A stretch of DNA of 54,998 nt, taken from the NCBI GenBank assembly GCA_902762855.1, contig CACWPR010000004.1, positions 1 to 54,998 of the forward strand, written 5' to 3'. A program made the position numbers and the translations under genes. Positions within the stretch are counted from its first letter, which is position 1, and each line of letters opens with the position of its first letter. Below the pieces are notes generated by a model. It was not told the DNA's origin, did no database searches, and saw nothing but the letters and a program-made list of their open reading frames with translations. The DNA comes from Ruminococcus flavefaciens. GTDB taxonomy: Bacteria > Bacillota > Clostridia > Oscillospirales > Ruminococcaceae. Shown piece after piece: positions 40,686 to 49,270 of the stretch.

Positions 40686-43442
40686 TCATCTTTCAAGCCG
40701 TATCTCTAACAGTGCTGCTGAGCCGGGAAGTGAAACTGTCAGTTCACCGGTCTCCGGAAGTCCCTCCGGGAGCTCCGCATTATAGCTGCGGAAATCATCA
40801 AAACTGTCACTCGCCTTTGCCTCTATCGTCAGCTCTGTGCCGGCAGCTTTGACTGTAACCTTCTCGTCCTGCATTACTGATGATATGTCAAGTGTAAGAG
40901 TCCTGTTTCCGGCATAGACTACATCTCTGTAGACTGCCTTGCCGGTCCAGCCTGCGGCACGGACGTACTGTCTCCGGAGCCTGCGTGAGTACTGGATGCT
41001 CACCGAATCTGCGGTGTCAAAGTCCACAGCATCAAAAATGCTCTCACGGAGAGCAAGCCTTTCGCCGGATAGCTCCAGCTCAGTGCTGAGCCTTATGTCT
41101 GCTGATGATGACCCTGCCATTAACTCGTACCGGCCCTCCTCAAGTATCATCCTGCGTCTGCGGACGTCGTATATCTCAAGGATGTGATGTGGGATATTTA
41201 TTGTCACCTGCTTTTTCTCCCCTGCCTTCAGGCTGACTCTTCCGAATCCACACAGCTTTTTCATAGGACGTTCTGCAGCAGAACTCTTCGCTGCAAAATA
41301 TATCTGTACCACCTCATCGCCGTCTGTGCCGGAGGTGTTCTCCACGGTAAGCTCTGCTGTCAGTCCCTCACCGGACTCTCTTACAGTTAATCCGCTGTAG
41401 GCAAACTCCGAATAGGACAGGCCATAGCCAAAGGGATAAAGCGGTGTTCCGGTGAAATACATATATGTAGTACCTGCGGAGGCAATGTCATAGTCCATTA
41501 TGTCAGGAAGGTCATTCTCTGACTTGTACCATGTCATTGACAGACGGCCGGAGGGATTGCTGCGGCCGCTTAGTGTCTCTGCAACGGCAGTTCCAAGGAA
41601 AGCTCCTGCATGAGTGGTATAAACTATGGCCGGGAGCAGTTCATTTTCTCTGACTGCCGAGTACTGGTAGCTGGACACTATCACCATGACAGTGCGTGGG
41701 TTCACGCTGTGTAGATGCTCTGCCATTCCCGGCTGGACATTCAGTGCAAGAGTCTTTCTGTCGCAGCACTCCTTAGCCACCTGTACCGGATAATTTCCGG
41801 TGCAGTATATGACCGTTCCGCAGCTTTCTGCTATCTTGTCCGCACGCTCACGACCGGAGCTGAGAGTGACTATCTCCCAGAGCTGGTCAGACTTAACTGC
41901 CCTTCGGTGGGAGAATCCAAGGCCGTCATTTTCGTCAAGGGTAAGCCGCTGATGTCCCAGAAACTCCTCTATCAGTGTGCCCTCAGGTACACTGCGGAAA
42001 TTGAAGGTCTCGTGGGTGAACCAATCGTAGATAGTACGGTTGTGGAGCATCAGCTTTCCGTCTGTGTTCCGGACGTAGCGTCTGTACTTTACAGAGAAGA
42101 GGTTTATCCAGTTCTCCCCCCAGTCCTGGAGCTCAAACTTCTCTGACTCCCCTATCTCGTCAGCGTCAGCGGCAATGGTACCGTCCTCCTTTGCGGAAAG
42201 GTACTTTCCGTTAGGGCACTTAACAGCAACAACGTCCCAGAGAGTATCAAATATTACCTCATGATCAGGGAACTCCTTCTCTATGCCTGCCTTTACAGAC
42301 ACAGCATCCCGGTATACTCCGGTATACCAGTCTTTCAGGCTCTCGTCAGCAGTGGGGCCGCAGACTGCGAGCTTCCCTTTCACGTCTTTCAGCGGAAGGA
42401 TACCGTCGTTTTTCAGCAGAACGACCTGCTCACGGACTGCCCGGAGGTTCACCTGACGGGAGCTGTCACAATCTACTATATCCATTTTTATGCCGTCAAA
42501 GGGGCTTCCGCCCTCAAGATGTCCAAGCCTTGCTCTTGCATAGAGCACTCCCATGAGCGAGCGGTCTATGTCTGACTCGGTGATAAGTCCGGACTCCAGT
42601 GCTTTCTGCGCTGACCGTCTTACGAGCGAGTCAACGTCGGTCATTATGTCACAGCCAGCCTTAACTGCATCGGCATAGGTCTCGGAGTGCTTTTCACAGA
42701 ACCGGTGAAAGGCTACGTTCTGTCCGAAATCTCCGCCGTCTGTCACTGCGAACCAGAGTCCCCACTGGTCTTTCAGAATGGTGTCCAGCTCTGGATTGCA
42801 GAGTCCGGGGATGCCGTTTATCTCGTTGTATGCAGTCATTACACTCCTTGCTCCACCGTATTTTACGGCATTCATGAAGGCGGCATAATAATACTCATAT
42901 TTCAGTCTTGTGGGAAGATATGCATTGCAGCTCCCACGGTGATGCTCGTTGTTGTTTGCACAGAAGTGCTTCAGTGTGGGGATCGTCTTATAGTATCCAT
43001 CTTTCTCCCCTGCCATTGTACGGGTATAGGCTGCTGTCATCTGTCCTGCAAGGAAAACGTCCTCGCCATAGGCCTCCTCAGTTCTTCCCCAGCGTGGGTC
43101 ACGCTCCATGTCGACGGTGGGTCCCCATACACAGAGTGCGCCCTTTTTATCCTTATTGTAATAGGCTCTGCACTCATTTCCGGCTATTTCACCTATCTCT
43201 TCCATGAGTTCTGTATCAAAGGTACCTGCCAGTCCAACAGGCTGAGGGAATACTGTTGAGTACTGGTCCTCCCCACGTCCTACGAATCCCCTTGCCACTT
43301 CGTGACCTATGAAGAATTCGTCAAGTCCGATGCTTTCTGTTCTGTGCTGGTGAGTAGAGAGAAGTCCAAGCTTTTCGTCAAGGGTGAGCTTTTTCAGCGC
43401 ATCCTTTGCCATGTCATAGAACCTGTCCTTTGGTAAATTCAT
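40686..43442 (-). CDS. GH3 beta-glycosidase with a fascin-like insertion
   Basis: A 918-aa cytoplasmic (no signal peptide) glycoside hydrolase family 3 enzyme, probably a beta-glucosidase or beta-xylosidase. The TIM barrel has WGPTVDMERDPRWGRTEEAYGED, LKHFCANNNEHHRGSCN and the nucleophile Asp near residue 234 in FAVTDGGDF. The sandwich domain begins near VVLLKNDGILPLK, and the C-terminal FnIII-like part is present. Residues about 405-485 (KCPNGKYLSAKEDGTIAAD then RRYVRNTDGKLMLHN) look like a beta-trefoil fascin-like module inserted in the sandwich domain. It likely hydrolyses imported plant oligosaccharides. Confidence 0.93.
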   Translation of the reverse strand: MNLPKDRFYDMAKDALKKLTLDEKLGLLSTHQHRTESIGLDEFFIGHEVARGFVGRGEDQYSTVFPQPVGLAGTFDTELMEEIGEIAGNECRAYYNKDKKGALCVWGPTVDMERDPRWGRTEEAYGEDVFLAGQMTAAYTRTMAGEKDGYYKTIPTLKHFCANNNEHHRGSCNAYLPTRLKYEYYYAAFMNAVKYGGARSVMTAYNEINGIPGLCNPELDTILKDQWGLWFAVTDGGDFGQNVAFHRFCEKHSETYADAVKAGCDIMTDVDSLVRRSAQKALESGLITESDIDRSLMGVLYARARLGHLEGGSPFDGIKMDIVDCDSSRQVNLRAVREQVVLLKNDGILPLKDVKGKLAVCGPTADESLKDWYTGVYRDAVSVKAGIEKEFPDHEVIFDTLWDVVAVKCPNGKYLSAKEDGTIAADADEIGESEKFELQDWGENWINLFSVKYRRYVRNTDGKLMLHNRTIYDWFTHETFNFRSVPEGTLIEEFLGHQRLTLDENDGLGFSHRRAVKSDQLWEIVTLSSGRERADKIAESCGTVIYCTGNYPVQVAKECCDRKTLALNVQPGMAEHLHSVNPRTVMVIVSSYQYSAVRENELLPAIVYTTHAGAFLGTAVAETLSGRSNPSGRLSMTWYKSENDLPDIMDYDIASAGTTYMYFTGTPLYPFGYGLSYSEFAYSGLTVRESGEGLTAELTVENTSGTDGDEVVQIYFAAKSSAAERPMKKLCGFGRVSLKAGEKKQVTINIPHHILEIYDVRRRRMILEEGRYELMAGSSSADIRLSTELELSGERLALRESIFDAVDFDTADSVSIQYSRRLRRQYVRAAGWTGKAVYRDVVYAGNRTLTLDISSVMQDEKVTVKAAGTELTIEAKASDSFDDFRSYNAELPEGLPETGELTVSLPGSAALLEIRLER

Positions 43443-43476
43443 ATTATCAACTCCGTTTCGGCTGCCTATGCCGATG

Positions 43477-43489
43477 ATTATTGAATAAT
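43477..43489. promoter_or_regulatory. palindrome at the GH3 transcription start (candidate operator)
   Basis: ATTATTGAATAAT, a perfect 13-base palindrome just downstream of the GH3 -10 box. Confidence 0.4.
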
Positions 43490-43492
43490 AGT

Positions 43493-43521
43493 ATTATACA
43501 AGCAAACAGGACAGAAGTCAA
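43493..43521 (-). promoter_or_regulatory. promoter of the GH3 gene
   Basis: TTGACT (43516-43521) and TATAAT (43493-43498), 17-base spacer, minus strand. Confidence 0.75.
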
Positions 43522-43539
43522 TAATTATATAAAAAAAGG

Positions 43540-43570
43540 CAAAAAAATAAGCAGCTCCAAAAGAGCTGCT
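43540..43570 (-). terminator. terminator after the ferredoxin gene
   Basis: AGCAGCTC-TTTTG-GAGCTGCT (43550-43570) then TATTTTTTTG on the minus strand. Confidence 0.85.
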
Positions 43571-43588
43571 TACTGTTTCGTTTTTTAA

Positions 43589-43759
43589 TTACTCAGCATT
43601 AGGAGCAGAAACAGGACATACACCTGCACAAGCACCGCACTCAACGCAAGCGTCAGCGTCGATAACGTACTTTCCGTCGCCCTCTGAAATAGCGCCTACA
43701 GGACACTCACCAGCGCAAGCGCCGCAGCTGATGCAATCGTCAGAAATAATATATGCCAT
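43589..43759 (-). CDS. 2[4Fe-4S] ferredoxin (56 aa)
   Basis: A clostridial-type ferredoxin of 56 residues. Two cluster motifs are complete: CISCGACAGECP (8 Cys in all with its partner) and CVECGACAGVCP. It carries low-potential electrons in the cytoplasm, for example for hydrogenase or pyruvate:ferredoxin oxidoreductase. GGAGG precedes the ATG. Monocistronic, with a promoter at 43815-43842 and a terminator at 43540-43570, as expected for a highly expressed electron carrier. Confidence 0.97.
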   Translation of the reverse strand: MAYIISDDCISCGACAGECPVGAISEGDGKYVIDADACVECGACAGVCPVSAPNAE

Positions 43760-43814
43760 ATACAAGCACCTCCATAAAATTATCAGGTCCGCTTTCTGCG
43801 GCCTTGTTATACTT

Positions 43815-43842
43815 ATTGTATCATAATTCCAGAAAAAATCAA
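43815..43842 (-). promoter_or_regulatory. promoter of the ferredoxin gene
   Basis: TTGATT (43837-43842) and TACAAT (43815-43820), 16-base spacer, minus strand. Confidence 0.6.
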
Positions 43843-43879
43843 TAGTTTTTTGTTAGTATGCCCTTACATATACAGCATT

Positions 43880-43914
43880 ATAAATAAAAGAAGGGCGGTA
43901 TTATGCGCCCTTCT
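43880..43914 (-). terminator. terminator after the small membrane protein gene
   Basis: AGAAGGGCG-CATAATA-CGCCCTTCT (43889-43914) then TTTATTTATA on the minus strand. Confidence 0.75.
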
Positions 43915-43929
43915 GTTCATAAAATTTTT

Positions 43930-44220
43930 TCAGTATAACGGCAGTTCGCATCCCGGCAGCTTCACTGCTGAGCCTATCATGACGGCTGTCAGCCCGGCTG
44001 TCATCAATACAATCACCGCAATTACTGTAATATCCCGGCCTCGTTTTTCTTCATGTGCTTTCAGATCATGTCTGGCCTGAATAAATACTGCCAGCATTAT
44101 GAGTATCATCCATAAAGCCGCCCACAGAGTCTTATATGGCCTGAATCTGAGTATTAAAGAAGATATCTGAAATATGACGAACAACACTGCCGCCGCAGCA
44201 TAACCCGGATATTTTCTCAC
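43930..44220 (-). CDS. small membrane protein, function unknown
   Basis: A 96-aa protein with three predicted membrane helices (YAAAAVLFVIFQISSLIL; LWAALWMILIMLAVFI; ITVIAVIVLMTAGLTAVMIG) and a short charged loop ARHDLKAHEEKRGRD. Its start overlaps the stop of the O-antigen-ligase-like gene by four bases, so it is coupled to it. I recognise no family. Confidence 0.65.
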   Translation of the reverse strand: MRKYPGYAAAAVLFVIFQISSLILRFRPYKTLWAALWMILIMLAVFIQARHDLKAHEEKRGRDITVIAVIVLMTAGLTAVMIGSAVKLPGCELPLY

Positions 44221-45836
44221 TTTTTGCCCTTCTTCCCGGAAGAGTTCTTCTTTTTTCCAACGGAGGAAGCTGACTTTGCAGCGGTCTTTTCCTCTGGTTT
44301 TTTGCTCTTTTCCGGTGCCTTGGCTTTGGGAGCGTCCTCAGTCTTACCCGACTTCTCTGCTGTCTTCTGTGACTTTCCGGACTTCGCCTTGCTGCCTGAC
44401 TTTTTCGGAAGATGTATCTTCTCGATATTTGCACATGAGGCTCCTGCTGCTGCCCAGAGCACCGGTGCAAAGCCTACGCTGCTGCAGCAGATGATGAATC
44501 CGAGTGCTCCTCCGAGAGCAACAAAGAACAGTGTTATGCTCTCGTCTGTACGGCGCTTTCTCATGCATCTGTATCCTATAACGACTGTCGAGCCCATTAT
44601 CGCTATCAGTGCAAGCATGGAGATAACTCCTCTTGTCGCGCCGATGTACAGGTACTCGTTATACACCTTATCTATGGTATCGTGATTAAGTGCAAGGATG
44701 TCATCCATGTTTTCCATTTCTACACCATTTGTATTTTTCAAGGTGTATATCTGCGGGTACTCCATCTGCTCAGGGCCTGAACCGGTAAGAGGGTACTTTT
44801 TAAGTATGTTCACGCTCTTCTTGGTTATTCTTGAATAGACCTCTGATACATCCTCGATATTGAGGACTCTTGGGTCATAGTTTCCGCTGGCACCTACTCT
44901 TTTGTATGCGTCACCTGTCCAGATGATATAACCGTCTCTGAACTGGTACTTGAATACTGAATGCACCGCTGTGCTTGTATTGATGCAGAAAAACGCTATT
45001 GCCACTGCTGCCGCCGGAGCTGCTATCGCTGCAAGTCTTATCTTAGGAGCTTTCTTTACAAACACTGCTGCTATAAATGCGATACCGGCAAAAATGAGTC
45101 CTGCTATTGATATGACGTTGAGTGTGTTTATCATTACAAAGCCGAAAATGAATGAGCTCACTATGCAGAATATACGCTTTTTATTGTTGTCTGTAACTGC
45201 CGCTGTCACAAGAGCTGCCGTCATTGAAAGTGTGAGAAGAAAGGCAAGAAATACAGGTGAGTGTGCAAGTCCTGATGCTGCAAAGTCGAAGAATATGGAT
45301 ATGGTGCTGTAATGCGACAGCTTATGTCCTTCGGTGAAGATCTGTATCAAAGCCCACGCTGAATTGAAAAGGCCTGAGCCTATGACACCGTATATTACTG
45401 TATTCAGAGCCTTTTCACGCTTTATTGAAAGTCCGGTGACAAAGAATCCGAAGTAGTACAGCGTTGACAGTACACCCTCGCCTCTCTGAGGAAAGCCTCT
45501 GAAGGCAATGTCCATATCATAGGAGTCAGCAAGTGATACTACGCTCCAGCCTATGAGTACCGCAAATGCAAGGACCGGTATGAGCTGTTCCTTGCGGACG
45601 TACTTCTTCATAATGGCTATCAGCGCCATTATCAGACCGTAAACTCCCACTATTGCCATTCCTATGGAGGCTGCACTGTAGGTGTGAGCCGAGTCCACCT
45701 CCGGAAGGATGGTGAACAGCGGTACTGCAAAGCAGGCTGCAAAAAGTCCGATCGATGCCAGCTTTGAGTAGGTCTCCTCAGTCATATTCAGTATGAAGTT
45801 TGATTTTTCAGATGAATTAAGTAATGTCTTTGCCAT
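44217..45836 (-). CDS. O-antigen-ligase/polymerase-like membrane protein with basic tail
   Basis: A 539-aa protein with about ten membrane helices and a large external loop (about 295-400). The loop segment LTGSGPEQMEYPQIY and the following HDTIDKVYNEYLYIGATRGVIS fit the Wzy_C/WaaL family (conserved GxGP...HNxxL-like pattern), which polymerise or transfer polyprenyl-linked glycans. Residues about 485-539 form a cytoplasmic tail of Lys, Ala, Ser and Glu (KSGSKAKSGKSQKTAEKSGK and similar) of unknown role, perhaps binding membrane lipids. Confidence 0.72.
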   Translation of the reverse strand: MAKTLLNSSEKSNFILNMTEETYSKLASIGLFAACFAVPLFTILPEVDSAHTYSAASIGMAIVGVYGLIMALIAIMKKYVRKEQLIPVLAFAVLIGWSVVSLADSYDMDIAFRGFPQRGEGVLSTLYYFGFFVTGLSIKREKALNTVIYGVIGSGLFNSAWALIQIFTEGHKLSHYSTISIFFDFAASGLAHSPVFLAFLLTLSMTAALVTAAVTDNNKKRIFCIVSSFIFGFVMINTLNVISIAGLIFAGIAFIAAVFVKKAPKIRLAAIAAPAAAVAIAFFCINTSTAVHSVFKYQFRDGYIIWTGDAYKRVGASGNYDPRVLNIEDVSEVYSRITKKSVNILKKYPLTGSGPEQMEYPQIYTLKNTNGVEMENMDDILALNHDTIDKVYNEYLYIGATRGVISMLALIAIMGSTVVIGYRCMRKRRTDESITLFFVALGGALGFIICCSSVGFAPVLWAAAGASCANIEKIHLPKKSGSKAKSGKSQKTAEKSGKTEDAPKAKAPEKSKKPEEKTAAKSASSVGKKKNSSGKKGKK

Positions 45837-45870
45837 GTTCTTGACCTTTCTTTCCCTTGGTTATCCGGAG

Positions 45871-47403
45871 TCAGCTACCTGATACGGTTACTGTCACGGT
45901 GCCGTCCGTGAATTCTCCTACTGTTATTGTTATTCCGGTGTCAACGGTCTGCCCTCCGCTCTGGTCATACCAGTGAAATCCGGAGATATTTCCGTCGATA
46001 ACGTCACCGGTATGGTAGAGGTTATCCTTTTCTGCGTCGTCGATGACTCTTACAAAACGCTTTCCGGCATCATTGTTCGTAGCCTCGTCGTTTCCGCTGG
46101 AGTAGGTGTAGGTGTTGTACCAGTAGTCACCGGTTATTGTTCCCTCAACGTGGAGCACTCTTACTCCGCTGCCTGTCTTGCGCCACCAGTAATACTCCCC
46201 TACATAGCTGTTGTTTGCATCAAGCGTGGAGTACTCCACAAGCATATACTCTGACTGGTAATTGGAGTCAAGCTCCCCACAAGGGATGACAAGACAATTT
46301 CCGCTGTCAGTCTGGGCATTTGTGAGAGTGTAGGTCTGGGTGCCGCCGCTGTAGACCTCTATCTGGTCGGACCTGTACCAGCCAAGCTGGAGCTTCGATA
46401 CTGCTGCGAAGTCGGCAGTTGCGTCGTCCATGAGGGTATAGCCTGCGGAGCCGTGAAGTCCCTCAAAGTCACTGCCGCTGTTGTAGAGGTAGAAGTCCGG
46501 CAGACCCATACAGTGTCCCATTTCGTGAAGGTAGGTACGGTTGAATTCAAGGTAATCAGTTGTGGAGCTTATCTCTGCATTTCCGGTTATAACGTGACCT
46601 ATGGTCGTGCCGTCGTACTTCTTACGGCTATCTCCGCCAAATTGTCCTGCACAGGGCCACCACTCGTCGTCCCCTGCCGCATTCGGCACTGAGAACAGCA
46701 TTGCATCAATAACTCCATCACTGTCTGCGTCAAACTGGGAGAAGTCAACTGTACTGTCCATATTGGCCATTACCTCGTTGACAATGTTCTTCTTCCACAC
46801 ATCGTTTTCATAGTAGGACTTCTCATACTGTGCAGTATATCTGTACACCTCACCGGAGAGTTCCATTCCCCCCTTTGAGGACCGTTCATAGAAGCCAGTC
46901 ATGCTCTCGAAGGGGTAGTTTCTGTCTGAGGAGTTCTGCGGGCCGAAGGCTATCTGAGCTATTTCCTCGTTGGAAGGCTCATTACTGTACTTGCAGTCCG
47001 GGAAGTCAACATAGAATATACAAAGTCTCGCCGGGCCCTGTGACGGAAGTGTGCCATAGAGGTCATATATCGGCGGGTCAATGAAGTCCGCCTCTCCGCT
47101 GTAGACAGCCTCCGGTTCACGGAGTCCCATAACTATCTGTCTCAGCAGAGTAAGGTCAAATGCGTCTATATAGCCGTCTGCATCAAGATCTGCCCACCAG
47201 ATGCCGTCCTCGGAAAGCGTGTCATCTCCAAGAAGAGTTCTCTGGAGCTTTACTACGTCAGCAATGTTTACATTCATGTCAGTATTTACGTCGCCTCTGT
47301 AGCCTATTATCTCAGCCGCCGCAGCGGGAGTTTCTTTCACCGGAACATAAGCTGCTCCGGCAGCAATTGCCAGTGCAGAGGCAGCAGCAAATAATTTTTT
47401 CAT
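45871..47403 (-). CDS. secreted M6-family metalloprotease with N-terminal dockerin
   Basis: A 510-aa exported protease. Signal peptide MKKLFAAASALAIAAGAAYV; type I dockerin at about 35-98 (GDVNTDMNVNIADVVKLQRT then ADLDADGYIDAFDLTLLRQI); M6 immune-inhibitor-A-like catalytic domain with zinc site HEMGHCMGLPD (HExxHxxGxxD, near residue 294). The dockerin is at the N-terminus, which is uncommon. AGGAGGT precedes the ATG. A close paralogue lies directly upstream in transcription order (47487-49073). Confidence 0.9.
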   Translation of the reverse strand: MKKLFAAASALAIAAGAAYVPVKETPAAAAEIIGYRGDVNTDMNVNIADVVKLQRTLLGDDTLSEDGIWWADLDADGYIDAFDLTLLRQIVMGLREPEAVYSGEADFIDPPIYDLYGTLPSQGPARLCIFYVDFPDCKYSNEPSNEEIAQIAFGPQNSSDRNYPFESMTGFYERSSKGGMELSGEVYRYTAQYEKSYYENDVWKKNIVNEVMANMDSTVDFSQFDADSDGVIDAMLFSVPNAAGDDEWWPCAGQFGGDSRKKYDGTTIGHVITGNAEISSTTDYLEFNRTYLHEMGHCMGLPDFYLYNSGSDFEGLHGSAGYTLMDDATADFAAVSKLQLGWYRSDQIEVYSGGTQTYTLTNAQTDSGNCLVIPCGELDSNYQSEYMLVEYSTLDANNSYVGEYYWWRKTGSGVRVLHVEGTITGDYWYNTYTYSSGNDEATNNDAGKRFVRVIDDAEKDNLYHTGDVIDGNISGFHWYDQSGGQTVDTGITITVGEFTDGTVTVTVSGS

Positions 47404-47416
47404 TCTTACCTCCTTT

Positions 47417-47439
47417 CAGAGAGGGAAGCTCCCTCTCTG
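47417..47439. other. intercistronic hairpin abutting the ribosome binding site of the first M6 gene
   Basis: CAGAGAGGGA / TCCCTCTCTG arms with a tight loop, followed on the minus strand directly by AAAGGAGG. No T-run. Probably a processing or translation-control structure between the two protease genes. Confidence 0.55.
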
Positions 47440-47486
47440 GGGAATTATTTAATATCGTTCGGAAAATTATATGTTTGAGCTGTATT

Positions 47487-49073
47487 TCATTTTTTTGATA
47501 TTGTTATTGTGTACTCGTCACCTGTAAGCTCACCTACAGTTATCTGTAAGCCTGTATCTACAGTCTGTCCGCCGTTCTGGTCATACCAGTGGAAGCCGGA
47601 AATGTTTCCGTCTATCACACTGCCGGTGCGGTAAAGGTTATCGGTCTCGGTATCGTCAATAACTCTGAGATAGCGTCTGCCGGTGTCCTTATTTGTGTCC
47701 TCTGCTCCGCTTGCATAGCGGTAGCCGGTCCACCAGCCGTAATTTTTCAGTGTCGTATCGGCATGATATACTCTTATTCCGTTTCCGGACTTCACCCACC
47801 AGTTGGGACTGCTGTTGTTGCCGTCAGTTGTGGTGTACTCTATTATGAAGTACTCTGAGTGGTAGTTGTTCAGGTCGCCGTATGGTATTATCACGCAGTT
47901 GCTTCCGTCCTTCTGAGCATTGCTGAGCTTGAAGGTCTGTGTGCCTGCATTGCTGTCGTAAATCTGTATCTGGCTCTCTGTATACCAGCCAAGCTGGAGC
48001 TTTGAAACTGCTCCGAAATCTGAGGATGCGTCAGTATCCATTAGCTCAAGTCCTGCTGTACCGTGCATACCCTCACTGTCACTTGAAGTGAACAGGTAAT
48101 AATCCGGCAAGCCCATACAGTGTCCCATTTCGTGGAGGTATGTGCTGTTGAAGTTTTTGTAGTCGCTGAGGCTCTCTATCTGGGCATTTCCTGTGATGAT
48201 ATGTCCTACACGCTTTCCGTCGATGTAGTAGCTGTCCTGGTCAACAGGTCCTGCACAGGGCCACCAGTGGTCGTCGCCGGCCTTTGTGGGAACTGTGAAC
48301 AGTGTAGCGTCGATGTAGCCGTCGCCGTCACCGTCGAACTGTGAGAAGTCCACTGAATCATTGAAGGCCTCATAGCATTCCTTCGTTATGAGGAACTTAT
48401 TCTCGTTGTAGTAGGACTGATCATTCTTTGTGGTATACCTGAAAACCTTTCCCTGAAGGTCCATCGCTCCCTTTGAGGAACGTCCGTAGAATGCGCTCAT
48501 GCTGTCAAAGGGATAGTTCTTGTCGGTGGTGTCCTCCGGACCGAAGGCTATCTCCTCTATCTGCGACTCCGTAGGTGCGTAGTCGTACTTGCAGTCAGGG
48601 AAGTCAACATAGAAGATGACAAGATTTGCGTTGTTCTGAGAGGGCAGGAATGCCTTTACATCCTTGGCAGGCGGAGTTATAAAGTCCGCTGACGCTGTGG
48701 TAGTGGTGGTCTCCTGAGTTGTTGTTGTGGTCGTCACTGTTGTAGTCGTAGTAGTCTCGATCTCTTCGCCGTATATGGGCTCGACAGGGCGTATGCCCAT
48801 TACGTACTGGCGAAGAAGTGTCAGGTCGAAGGCATCCACACGGCCGTCAGAGTCCAGGTCTGCGTTGAAAAAGCAGTTTGTTTCCAATGACTGATTGCCT
48901 ACGAGGTGGTTGGCAAGTGTAACGACGTCTGCCAGATTGACATTCATGTCGTGGTTGACATCGCCCATGTAGCCTAAAACTTCACGCTCGGCTCCTGCTC
49001 TTGCAGGTGTTACCCCCATAGCCATGGTGAATGCGGCGGCGAGAGAGACCGCCTTTCGGGTGAATGTTTTCAT
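47487..49073 (-). CDS. secreted M6-family metalloprotease with N-terminal dockerin and Thr-rich linker
   Basis: A 528-aa paralogue of 45871-47403. Signal peptide (KAVSLAAAFTMAMGVTPARA); dockerin at about 33-97 (GDVNHDMNVNLADVVTLANH then ADLDSDGRVDAFDLTLLRQY); a Thr-rich linker (TTTTTVTTTTTTQETTTTT) absent from the paralogue; then the M6 domain with HEMGHCMGLPD (near residue 314). Start behind AAGGAGTG. The pair arose by tandem duplication, with about 70% similar segments by eye. Confidence 0.9.
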   Translation of the reverse strand: MKTFTRKAVSLAAAFTMAMGVTPARAGAEREVLGYMGDVNHDMNVNLADVVTLANHLVGNQSLETNCFFNADLDSDGRVDAFDLTLLRQYVMGIRPVEPIYGEEIETTTTTTVTTTTTTQETTTTTASADFITPPAKDVKAFLPSQNNANLVIFYVDFPDCKYDYAPTESQIEEIAFGPEDTTDKNYPFDSMSAFYGRSSKGAMDLQGKVFRYTTKNDQSYYNENKFLITKECYEAFNDSVDFSQFDGDGDGYIDATLFTVPTKAGDDHWWPCAGPVDQDSYYIDGKRVGHIITGNAQIESLSDYKNFNSTYLHEMGHCMGLPDYYLFTSSDSEGMHGTAGLELMDTDASSDFGAVSKLQLGWYTESQIQIYDSNAGTQTFKLSNAQKDGSNCVIIPYGDLNNYHSEYFIIEYTTTDGNNSSPNWWVKSGNGIRVYHADTTLKNYGWWTGYRYASGAEDTNKDTGRRYLRVIDDTETDNLYRTGSVIDGNISGFHWYDQNGGQTVDTGLQITVGELTGDEYTITISKK

Positions 49074-49229
49074 TGCTTATGCACTCCTTTTTTTCCGCTG
49101 ATGACCTTTGTGCAGATAGTCCCGGCGGATAATATATTTAAAGCTCCGGCCGCCTAAAGCCAGTGCTTTATTGCTGATACTTTCCGAAGAGATGAAAGCA
49201 CCTCTCAGCTCTTCGCACCGCATCAGTAT

Positions 49230-49259
49230 AGAAAAAGCGGACGGTTTTTAACCGTCCGC
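49230..49259 (-). terminator. terminator after rny
   Basis: GCGGACGGTT-AAA-AACCGTCCGC (49237-49259) then TTTTTC on the minus strand, 12 bases after the rny stop. Confidence 0.88.
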
Positions 49260-49270
49260 ATATTTTCCGT

